Assembly: GCA_021731215.1 (NCBI GenBank)
Contig: JAKFXU010000102.1
Location: forward strand, 1-13,499
Direction of reading: 5' to 3'
Length of the DNA stretch: 13,499 nucleotides
From: Rhodoferax sp.
Lineage (GTDB): Bacteria; Pseudomonadota; Gammaproteobacteria; Burkholderiales; Burkholderiaceae_C
Shown: piece after piece, positions 7,433-13,499 of the stretch
How the letters are laid out: each line of letters starts with the position of its first letter
Numbering within the stretch: position 1 is the first letter of the stretch
Notes under the pieces: generated by a model
Database searches by the model: none
What the model saw: the letters and a program-made list of their open reading frames with translations, nothing else
What the model was told of the DNA's origin: nothing
Made by a program: the position numbers and the translations under genes

Positions 7433-7932
7433 ATCCCGAGTTGAAAACGCCCAGTCTCACCCGACGCATGGCCTGCTGGCTCTATGAAGGCCTGTTGATG
7501 TTCGGCGTGGTTTTCATCGCCGGCTATCTGTTTGGAACGCTCAGCCAAACCCGCAACGCGATGGACAACCGCCATGCCCTTCAGGCCTTCCTGTTCATCA
7601 TCTTCGGCATTTATTTCGTGTGGTTGTGGGCCAAGGGGCAAACCCTGGCCATGAAAACCTGGGACATCACCGTGGTGGATCGCTCGGGACACCCCATCAC
7701 ACAGGCCCGTGCTTTGCTTCGCTACCTGTTGAGCTGGCTCTGGTTCCTACCGGCCCTGGCGGCGGTCGCACCCTTCAAGCTGTCGGGCGCTGAATCGGTC
7801 GTCATCGTCCTCGGTTGGGTGGCCGTATGGGCCATCCTGAGCCGTTTTCACCCCCAACAACAGTTCTGGCACGATGCGCTGGCCGGCACCCGGCTCGTTT
7901 CAAAGCCGCGCCTGAGTCGACCGGGCGCCTGA
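7429..7932 (+). CDS. RDD family integral membrane protein
   Basis: 167 residues. RDD-family features: an Arg-rich start (LTRRMACWLYEGLLMF, 10-25), the GQTLAMKTWDITVVD segment after the second helix (70-84) and the C-terminal FWHDALAGTRLV (146-157). Four hydrophobic helices are seen at about 21-39, 50-68, 98-115 and 122-139. Family members are poorly characterised; some are implicated in ion transport or stress tolerance. The ATG overlaps the DUF3106 stop, making it the last gene of the sigma factor unit. Its stop is 10 bp from the stop of convergent glnB, and no obvious terminator lies between them. The canonical second Asp of the RDD signature is not evident near helix 1, where YE is found instead. 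Confidence 0.9.
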   Translation: MNPELKTPSLTRRMACWLYEGLLMFGVVFIAGYLFGTLSQTRNAMDNRHALQAFLFIIFGIYFVWLWAKGQTLAMKTWDITVVDRSGHPITQARALLRYLLSWLWFLPALAAVAPFKLSGAESVVIVLGWVAVWAILSRFHPQQQFWHDALAGTRLVSKPRLSRPGA

Positions 7933-7942
7933 ATCCGGCTTT

Positions 7943-8359
<417 letters not shown>

Positions 8360-10036
8360 TCACGCGCGAAAGCGATTGGTAATAGGATAACGCCAATCCT
8401 TGCCAAAGCTGCGGTGGGTGACCCGAATGCCCACGGGCGCCTGGCGGCGCTTGTATTCATTGATGGTGATCAGGCGCGTCACCTTTTCCACATCAGCGCG
8501 GGAGAAACCGGCGGCCATGATGTCTTCCAGACTCTGGTCGTTCTCCATGTAGCGCTCCAAAATCGCGTCGAGCACCTCGTAGGCGGGCAAACTGTCCTGG
8601 TCAGTCTGCTCCGGGCGCAATTCGGCGCTGGGCGGCCGGGTGATGATGCGCTGCGGAATCGGCTCGACTCCGGTTCCGTAGGGGTCGTTGGCGTTGCGCC
8701 AGCGCGCCAGCCTGAAAACCGTGGTCTTGGCCAGATCCTTGATCACGGCAAAGCCACCCGCCATATCGCCGTAGAGCGTGCAATAACCGGTTGCCATCTC
8801 GGACTTGTTGCCGGTGGTCAAGACAATACTGCCAAACTTGTTGGACAGCGCCATCAGCAGCGTGCCCCGAATGCGGGCCTGAATATTCTCCTCCGTGGTG
8901 TCCTGCGCCAGACCCTTGAACTCACCGGCCAAGGACGTCTTGAAGGCTTCAAATTCCGGCACGATGGAAATCTCGTCGTAGCGCACGCCCAGGCGCTGCG
9001 CCATGTCCCGCGCGTCAATCCAGCTGATATCAGCCGTGTAGGGCGAAGGCATCATCACGGTGCGAACCCGGTCTTTGCCCAGGGCATCCACCGCCACCGC
9101 CAGCACCAGTGCCGAGTCAATGCCGCCCGACAGACCCAAAATCACGCCGGGGAAGCCGTTCTTGCCAATGTAATCACGCACGCCCAGCACCAGCGCGTCC
9201 CACAGGTCAGCCTCGGGGGATCGCTGCGGTGCCACCAGTGCTTCCAAATGAAGCGCAGCTTGGGTCTGATTAACGTCCACCATGAACAGGTTCTCGACAA
9301 AACCGGGCGCGCGTCCGGCCAGCGCACCGTCCGCGTTGAGCGCAAACGAGTGGCCTTCAAACACCACTTCATCCTGGCCCCCGACCAGATGCGCATAGAC
9401 CAGCGGCAAACCACAGGCCTGGACCCGGGTGCGCATCATCTGCTCGCGCTCATCGCCCTTGCCGACGTGAAACGGCGACGCGTTAATGACGGCCAGCAGC
9501 TCGGCACCAGCCTGCTGGGTCAGCCGCGTGGGCTCTTCAAACCAGGCGTCCTCACAGATCAGCAGGCCCACTTTGACCTTGCTGCCGGCCACGCCGGCCT
9601 CGAACACGCACACGCCCTGGCCCGGCGTGAAATAGCGCCGTTCGTCGAACACCTGATAGTTGGGCAACTCCCGCTTGGCGTAGCTGGCCACCACGGCGCC
9701 CTCGCACAACACGCTGGCAGCGTTGTGGCGGTTTTGCACCGCCACCGAGCGGGTTCGGCTGTCACCCCCGCTCGGGTGCCCAATGACGACCGTCATGTCT
9801 TTTAACCCGGCCAGTTCGCGGGCCACTGCTTTCACGGCATCATCGCAGGCAGCAATAAAGGCCGGGCGCAGAAACAGGTCCTCCGCTGCGTAGCCACAAA
9901 TCGAGAGTTCGGGCGTCAGCAGTAGACGTACTCCATCGGCATAGGCCGAGCGCGCCGCGTCAATGATTTTTTTTGCGTTGCCGGCCAGGTCGCCCACTAC
10001 GAAATTGAGTTGGGCCACGCAGAGTTTGAGTGTCAT
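8360..10036 (-). CDS. nadE: Glutamine-dependent NAD+ synthetase
   Basis: 558 residues. It makes NAD+ from deamido-NAD+ using ATP (AMP and PPi released) and ammonia from glutamine; last step of NAD synthesis. The N-terminal nitrilase-type glutaminase domain (about 1-270) has the triad Glu43 (LLTPELSICGYA), Lys121 (YAKRELPNYQ) and Cys161 (LLICEDAWF). The C-terminal ATP-pyrophosphatase domain (about 275-558) has the P loop GLSGGIDSAL (301-310), then TTGNKSEMATGYCTLYGDMA and NEYKRRQAPVGIRVTHRSFG. All catalytic residues are intact. The ATG at 10036 fits the family start (MTLKLCVAQLNFVVGD); no clear ribosome binding site is seen. It is followed on the same strand by glnB, and is divergent from the acyltransferase-like gene, only 32 bp apart, so the two promoters must overlap coding sequence. 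Confidence 0.97.
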   Translation of the reverse strand: MTLKLCVAQLNFVVGDLAGNAKKIIDAARSAYADGVRLLLTPELSICGYAAEDLFLRPAFIAACDDAVKAVARELAGLKDMTVVIGHPSGGDSRTRSVAVQNRHNAASVLCEGAVVASYAKRELPNYQVFDERRYFTPGQGVCVFEAGVAGSKVKVGLLICEDAWFEEPTRLTQQAGAELLAVINASPFHVGKGDEREQMMRTRVQACGLPLVYAHLVGGQDEVVFEGHSFALNADGALAGRAPGFVENLFMVDVNQTQAALHLEALVAPQRSPEADLWDALVLGVRDYIGKNGFPGVILGLSGGIDSALVLAVAVDALGKDRVRTVMMPSPYTADISWIDARDMAQRLGVRYDEISIVPEFEAFKTSLAGEFKGLAQDTTEENIQARIRGTLLMALSNKFGSIVLTTGNKSEMATGYCTLYGDMAGGFAVIKDLAKTTVFRLARWRNANDPYGTGVEPIPQRIITRPPSAELRPEQTDQDSLPAYEVLDAILERYMENDQSLEDIMAAGFSRADVEKVTRLITINEYKRRQAPVGIRVTHRSFGKDWRYPITNRFRA

Positions 10037-10068
10037 GTAGCGCAGGTGTAAAAAGAAATGGGAAGCCA

Positions 10069-11280
10069 GTGAAGCAAGAGTCCGACAATTATGTCATCCG
10101 GGTCCTGAATTCACCTGATGAGGTGAAGGCCGCGCACTGGAACCAACTGTTGAGTTCGCAATCAGAAGCGACGCCCTTCATGCGCCATGAGTACCTGGCT
10201 GCGCTGCATCACAGTGGCAGTGCCAGACCCGAGACCGGTTGGACGCCGCGCTTCATCATGCTGGAACAAAACGGGACCTTGGTGGGCGCCTGTGCGCTCT
10301 ACCTCAAAGCCCATTCCCATGGCGAATACGTGTTCGACCACGCCTGGGCCCATGCCTACTTGCAGCATGGCCTGGTCTACTACCCCAAAGCGTTGGTGGC
10401 CGTGCCTTTCACACCGGTGCCGGGCACCCGATTAATGGCGCGCAACGCCGCCGACCGGGTCGCGCTGATCAAAGCCCTGATTGCATGGTGTGAGGCCCAG
10501 GGGCTGTCATCCCTGCACCTGCTGTTTGGCAGCGCCGACGACATCCAGGCGGGTGAGAGCGCGGGCATGATGCTGCGCCATGCGGTGCAGTTTCATTGGC
10601 GCAACAGCGCCCCCGCCTATGCTGACTTCGACAGCTTTCTGGCATCGCTGTCGCAGGAAAAGCGCAAAAAAATCCGCCAGGAGCGCCGCAAGGTGACTGA
10701 CGCCGGCGTCAGCTTCCGCTGGTCGCTGGGGCCATCCATCACGACCCCGGACTGGGATTTTTTCTACCGCTGCTACCAGCGCACCTACCTGGAGCACGGC
10801 CACACGCCCTACCTGAGTCGCGACTTCTTTCGCCGCATGGCCAGTAGCATGCCCGAGAACTGGCTGCTGTTTATAGCGCAGCGCCAGGGGCAAGCGATTG
10901 CTGCAAGTCTGATCGCCATCAGCGCCCATGACACGGCCGCCGAAGTCGAAAATTTCCCATCAAAAAGAGGGGGCGTTGCCTACGGTCGCTACTGGGGTGC
11001 GCTGGAGCGGGTGGACTGCCTGCACTTCGAGGCCTGCTACTACCAGCCGCTGGCCTGGTGCATTGAGCACGCCTACCAGAGTTTTGAGGGTGGCGCCCAG
11101 GGCGAGCACAAAATGGCGCGCGCCCTGCTGCCCGTCAAAACCGCCAGCGCCCACTGGCTGGCGCAAGCGGCGTTTGCCGATGCGGTGGGACGATTTCTGC
11201 AGCGCGAAGATCAGGGCATTGACCAGTACCTTGACGAGCTGAAACAGCGCAGCCCATTCAGAAGCACCGCAGGCACTTGA
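10069..11280 (+). CDS. COG3146-type (DUF482, FemAB/GNAT-like) protein
   Basis: 403 residues from GTG at 10069 (frame open back to GTG at 10030, which would overlap nadE; 10069 is preferred because GGGAAG precedes it and homology starts soon after). Family hallmarks: ATPFMRHEYLAALHHSGSA (48-66 of the longer frame), the basic segment LSQEKRKKIRQERRKV, YLEHGHTPYLSRDFFRRM, YGRYWGALERVDCLHFEACY and FEGGAQGEHKMARALLPV. These proteins resemble peptidoglycan-related FemAB acyltransferases with a GNAT fold, but the substrate is unknown. Between IAASLIAI and YGRYWG there are about 18-20 residues, including HDTAAEVENFPSKRGGVA; from memory, family members usually have about half that, so a segment may have been inserted. 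The gene is convergent with cheW, 32 bp apart, with no clear terminator. Confidence 0.9.
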   Translation: MKQESDNYVIRVLNSPDEVKAAHWNQLLSSQSEATPFMRHEYLAALHHSGSARPETGWTPRFIMLEQNGTLVGACALYLKAHSHGEYVFDHAWAHAYLQHGLVYYPKALVAVPFTPVPGTRLMARNAADRVALIKALIAWCEAQGLSSLHLLFGSADDIQAGESAGMMLRHAVQFHWRNSAPAYADFDSFLASLSQEKRKKIRQERRKVTDAGVSFRWSLGPSITTPDWDFFYRCYQRTYLEHGHTPYLSRDFFRRMASSMPENWLLFIAQRQGQAIAASLIAISAHDTAAEVENFPSKRGGVAYGRYWGALERVDCLHFEACYYQPLAWCIEHAYQSFEGGAQGEHKMARALLPVKTASAHWLAQAAFADAVGRFLQREDQGIDQYLDELKQRSPFRSTAGT

Positions 11281-11312
11281 AACGGCAGGCGCAACACAGC
11301 TCGCTGCACCGG

Positions 11313-11837
11313 TCACGACCGCGCCAAGCCTGTCACCATGCCCATTTCAGCATTGCTCAGCAAAGCTTCCATATTCATCACGATCAGCATGCGCTCGCCC
11401 AGGTTGGCCAAGCCCGTAATGAAGCGCGAATCGATGGCGGTTTCGAACTGGGGCGCCGGCTTGATGGACTGGGAAGTCAGGGTCACCACATCCGACACCG
11501 CGTCCACCACCGCCCCAATGACTGTTCCACGCACGTTCAAAATGATGACAACCGTGAATTCGTTGTACTCCACCTTGTCGATATTGAGCTTGAGACGCAG
11601 ATCGACAATCGGCACGATGACACCGCGCAAATTGATCACGCCCTTGATGAAGATCGGCGCATTGACCATGCGGGTGGGTTCTTCATAAGAGCGGATTTCC
11701 TGCACCCGCAAAATGTCGATGGCGTATTCTTCACCCCCAAGCCGCAACGTAAGATACTGACCGCCATCCACCCCGGATTGCGCTGCGGGAGCGCCGGTTT
11801 GAAAGCTGTTTGAGCTTCTTTTCTGCATCGTTTCCAT
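11313..11837 (-). CDS. cheW: Chemotaxis adaptor protein CheW
   Basis: 174 residues. It links chemoreceptors to the kinase CheA in the cytoplasm. After a variable, polar 35-residue N-terminus, the CheW SH3-like fold follows: QYLTLRLGGEEYAIDILRVQ, EIRSYEEPTRMVNAPIFIKG, VINLRGVIVPIVDLRLKL, then GAVVDAVSDVVTL and ITGLANLGERMLIVMNMEAL. The NLRG and DLR motifs typical of CheW are intact. The frame is open back to 11969, but the ATG at 11837 is chosen because an AAGGA lies 8-9 bases upstream and the extra residues look non-coding. No other chemotaxis gene is in the window, so it is an isolated copy, between ppa and the COG3146 gene. The terminator upstream separates it from ppa. Confidence 0.95.
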   Translation of the reverse strand: METMQKRSSNSFQTGAPAAQSGVDGGQYLTLRLGGEEYAIDILRVQEIRSYEEPTRMVNAPIFIKGVINLRGVIVPIVDLRLKLNIDKVEYNEFTVVIILNVRGTVIGAVVDAVSDVVTLTSQSIKPAPQFETAIDSRFITGLANLGERMLIVMNMEALLSNAEMGMVTGLARS

Positions 11838-11875
11838 GACTTCGATTCCTTTGCTGCGGGTGGTTCCTTCGGTGC

Positions 11876-11902
11876 ATGATACACAGGCAACGCGGATCCC
11901 AA
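11876..11902 (-). promoter_or_regulatory. Candidate cheW promoter
   Basis: On the minus strand, TATCAT (11876-11881) is a possible -10 box and TTGGGA (11897-11902) a possible -35 box, 15 bp apart, which is shorter than ideal. It lies about 40 bp upstream of the cheW ATG and downstream of the ppa terminator, the place where a separate cheW promoter would be expected. Confidence 0.3.
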
Positions 11903-11945
11903 TGCCAAAAGCCGGGTCTATCCAGGCGCGGAATTGCCGTCCAGC

Positions 11946-11983
11946 AAAAAAGCCTGCAGGTGGCGCCACCAGCAGGCTTTTTT
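11946..11983 (-). terminator. Strong bidirectional rho-independent terminator after ppa
   Basis: AAAAAAGCCTGC (11946-11957) pairs with GCAGGCTTTTTT (11972-11983). Inside, the perfect palindrome GGTGGCGCCACC (11959-11970) continues the stem after a single A/A mismatch. The A tract and T tract make it work in either direction. It lies about 53 bp after the ppa stop and about 110 bp before the cheW start, so it most likely ends ppa transcription. Confidence 0.85.
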
Positions 11984-12026
11984 AATAGCTGCGCACGCTC
12001 GTCCGATGCGCGCCAGCAACGCTGGC
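11984..12026. repeat. Small hairpins after ppa, possible decayed copy of the AT-richer repeat
   Basis: GCCAGC (12012-12017) and GCTGGC (12021-12026) form a perfect 6-bp hairpin with an AAC loop, 9 bp after the ppa stop. Beside it, AATAGCTGCGCACGCTCGTC (from 11984) resembles the start of the AT-richer repeat in purL (CATAGCTTGCTGCGCTTATT) if a 3-base gap is allowed. The match is short and gapped, so family membership is only suggested. Confidence 0.35.
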
Positions 12027-12035
12027 AAGCGTAGC

Positions 12036-12572
12036 TTATTCGTGCGCTTTGTTGTAGTTGGCGATGCCGTCCAGAATTTCCTTCTGCGCCGATTCAGCCC
12101 CTTCCCAACCCAGAATCTTGACCCACTTGCCTTCTTCCAGATCCTTGTAGTGCTCAAAGAAGTGAGCGATGGTTTTCAGGCGCAGCGGATTGAGGTCTTC
12201 GGGCTTTTTCCATTGCGAATAAATCGACAGAATTTTGTCGGTCGGCACCGCCAATATCTTGCCGTCCTCACCGGCTTCGTCCTCCATCTTCAGAATGCCA
12301 ATGGCGCGGCAGGTCACCACCACACCGGGGATCAAGGGCACCGGGGTCACCACCAGCACATCGACCGGGTCGCCGTCGCCTGAAATGGTCTTGGGCACAT
12401 AGCCGTAGTTGGTCGGATAGTGCATCGAGGTGCTCATGAAGCGGTCCACGAAGATGGCGCCCGTGGCCTTGTCCACCTCGTACTTGACGGGGTCGGCATT
12501 CATCGGGATTTCGATGATCACGTTGAAAGATTCGGGAACGTTATGGCCAGGGGTGACGTTATCAAGGGACAT
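12036..12572 (-). CDS. ppa: Inorganic pyrophosphatase, soluble family I
   Basis: 178 residues (E. coli Ppa has about 176). It hydrolyses cytosolic pyrophosphate to two phosphates, pulling biosynthetic reactions forward. Landmarks: [16 protein letters not shown] (29-44), [12 protein letters not shown] (51-62), the metal-binding signature DGDPVDVLV (66-74; Asp66, Asp68, Asp71), EDEAGEDGK (97-105; Asp98, Asp103, Lys105) and [16 protein letters not shown] (141-156). All active-site residues seen in the E. coli enzyme are present. The frame opens at 12608, but the ATG at 12572 ([20 protein letters not shown]) is the family start. The ribosome binding site is weak (AGAGAA). It is divergent from hppA across 228 bp and is followed by a strong terminator. 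Confidence 0.97.
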   Translation of the reverse strand: MSLDNVTPGHNVPESFNVIIEIPMNADPVKYEVDKATGAIFVDRFMSTSMHYPTNYGYVPKTISGDGDPVDVLVVTPVPLIPGVVVTCRAIGILKMEDEAGEDGKILAVPTDKILSIYSQWKKPEDLNPLRLKTIAHFFEHYKDLEEGKWVKILGWEGAESAQKEILDGIANYNKAHE

Positions 12573-12701
12573 GGTGGGTTCTCTGGATTGAGTTAGATCA
12601 GTAAGCACTAAGGATTAACCCTGATTTTACTTACTCGCCCCTTGCCCGGCTCCGAAATCGACATTTTTCACGGTACAGTGCGCCGGTTGGCCAATCGCCG
12701 G

Positions 12702-12765
12702 CATCAATTCTCTGTTGATGTTGCGCGGCGAGGAAGCAACGCAGCGGTGGTGCCGATTGCGTTGC
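12702..12765. promoter_or_regulatory. Inverted repeats between ppa and hppA
   Basis: Two inverted repeats lie in the 228-bp divergent gap, nearer hppA. CATCAA (12702-12707) pairs with TTGATG (12715-12720) across 7 bases. GCAACGCA (12736-12743) pairs with TGCGTTGC (12758-12765) across 14 bases, ending 35 bp before the hppA ATG. They could be operator sites or 5'-leader structures controlling the membrane pyrophosphatase. I could not place convincing -35/-10 boxes for either gene. Nothing else is seen in the gap. Confidence 0.4.
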
Positions 12766-12800
12766 ACTACTACTCAGCGAAACAACGACAGGAGATTCAT

Positions 12801-13499
12801 ATGACAGGCAACTCAGCGCTTATTTTGGCGCTTGTTTGCGGGTTCATTGCCGTGGCTTACGGCTTTTGGGCACGCAGTTGGATTCTTTCCCAAGATGCTG
12901 GCAACGCGCGAATGCAGGAAATTGCAGCCGCCATTCAAACCGGCGCCGCCGCCTATCTGGCACGGCAGTACAAAACCATTGCCATCGTGGGCGTGGTGCT
13001 GACCATTCTGATCGGTCTTTTCCTTGACTCCGTCAGTGCCGTCGGCTTCGTCGTCGGCGCGGTGCTGTCCGGCGCTTGCGGCTTCATTGGCATGAATGTC
13101 TCGGTGCGCGCCAATGTACGCACCGCCCAGGCCGCCACCAAAGGCATTGGCCCGGCACTGGACGTGGCCTTTCGCGGCGGCGCCATCACCGGCATGCTGG
13201 TGGTCGGGCTTGGCCTGTTGGGTGTCACCGGTTTCTACTGGTTCCTGGTCGGCAACGGCAACCTCACACCCGATGCGAACCTGGCCACGCTGCTCAACCC
13301 GCTGATCGGCTTTGCCTTTGGCGCCTCGCTGATCTCGATCTTTGCGCGTCTGGGCGGCGGCATCTTCACCAAAGGCGCTGACGTCGGCGCCGACCTGGTG
13401 GGCAAGGTCGAGGCCGGCATTCCCGAGGACGATCCGCGCAACCCGGCGGTGATTGCCGACAACGTGGGCGACAACGTGGGCGACTGCGCCGGCATGGCG
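12801..13499 (+). CDS. hppA: Ion-translocating membrane pyrophosphatase (H+-PPase family), 3' end cut by window edge
   Basis: 233 codons visible of a protein that is usually 650-800 residues. It couples pyrophosphate hydrolysis to pumping of H+ (or Na+) across the inner membrane. The N-terminal membrane helix ([19 protein letters not shown], 6-24) is followed by [20 protein letters not shown] (40-59), helices at about 60-76 and 79-98, RANVRTAQ and two more helices (about 129-150 and 165-182). The catalytic loop then begins: [20 protein letters not shown] (185-204), with the substrate-binding [11 protein letters not shown] signature, and [20 protein letters not shown] (214-233). The residue that decides K+ dependence lies beyond the edge, so the subtype cannot be told. 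The ATG has a good AGGAG ribosome binding site 6 bases upstream. It is divergent from ppa. Confidence 0.97.
   Translation, partial: MTGNSALILALVCGFIAVAYGFWARSWILSQDAGNARMQEIAAAIQTGAAAYLARQYKTIAIVGVVLTILIGLFLDSVSAVGFVVGAVLSGACGFIGMNVSVRANVRTAQAATKGIGPALDVAFRGGAITGMLVVGLGLLGVTGFYWFLVGNGNLTPDANLATLLNPLIGFAFGASLISIFARLGGGIFTKGADVGADLVGKVEAGIPEDDPRNPAVIADNVGDNVGDCAGMA

Noticed and set aside
11838..11969. N-terminal extension of cheW reaching into the terminator
   Set aside because: The internal ATG at 11837 has a ribosome binding site, and the extension would overlap the terminator hairpin.

Overview
The window looks like a chromosomal segment from a betaproteobacterium of the order Burkholderiales, most likely family Comamonadaceae (Rhodoferax/Polaromonas-like). 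This rests on moderately high GC content, the protein sequences of purL, rlmB, nadE, glnB and ppa, the gene string sigma factor / DUF3619 / DUF3106 / RDD, and two short repeat families that I recall from Comamonadaceae genomes. No replicon-level feature, tRNA, rRNA, CRISPR array or complete insertion sequence is visible.

Layout. 1-4900, minus strand: rlmB (23S rRNA ribose methyltransferase), a small lipoprotein gene, then purL (FGAM synthase, purine synthesis), which runs off the left edge just before its glutaminase cysteine. 4901-5668: a gene-poor gap holding a remnant of a VOC/glyoxalase-type gene and a strong palindrome. 5669-7932, plus strand: four tightly packed, partly overlapping genes for an ECF-like sigma factor, a one-TM DUF3619 protein, a secreted DUF3106 protein and an RDD membrane protein. 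7943-10036, minus strand: nadE (glutamine-dependent NAD synthetase) followed by glnB (PII nitrogen sensor). 10069-11280, plus strand: a COG3146-type acyltransferase-like protein, divergent from nadE. 11313-12572, minus strand: cheW and ppa (soluble pyrophosphatase), separated by a near-perfect bidirectional terminator. 12801-end, plus strand: hppA, an ion-pumping membrane pyrophosphatase, divergent from ppa and cut by the right edge.

Functionally this is mostly core metabolism. Three products sense or use glutamine nitrogen (PurL, NadE, GlnB), and two hydrolyse pyrophosphate (Ppa, HppA), the by-product of reactions such as NadE's.

The most unusual signal is inside purL. Two unrelated repeat-like DNA elements (2733-2795 and 1711-1790) sit in frame in the coding sequence and are translated as extra peptide segments of about 21 and 26 residues. 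Each falls where the E. coli enzyme has a shorter, variable stretch. A possible third fragment (2357-2372) and an extra segment in the acyltransferase gene (about 10930-10970) hint at the same process. This resembles the known idea of protein-coding palindromic elements in Rickettsia, but I am not aware of it being described for these families.
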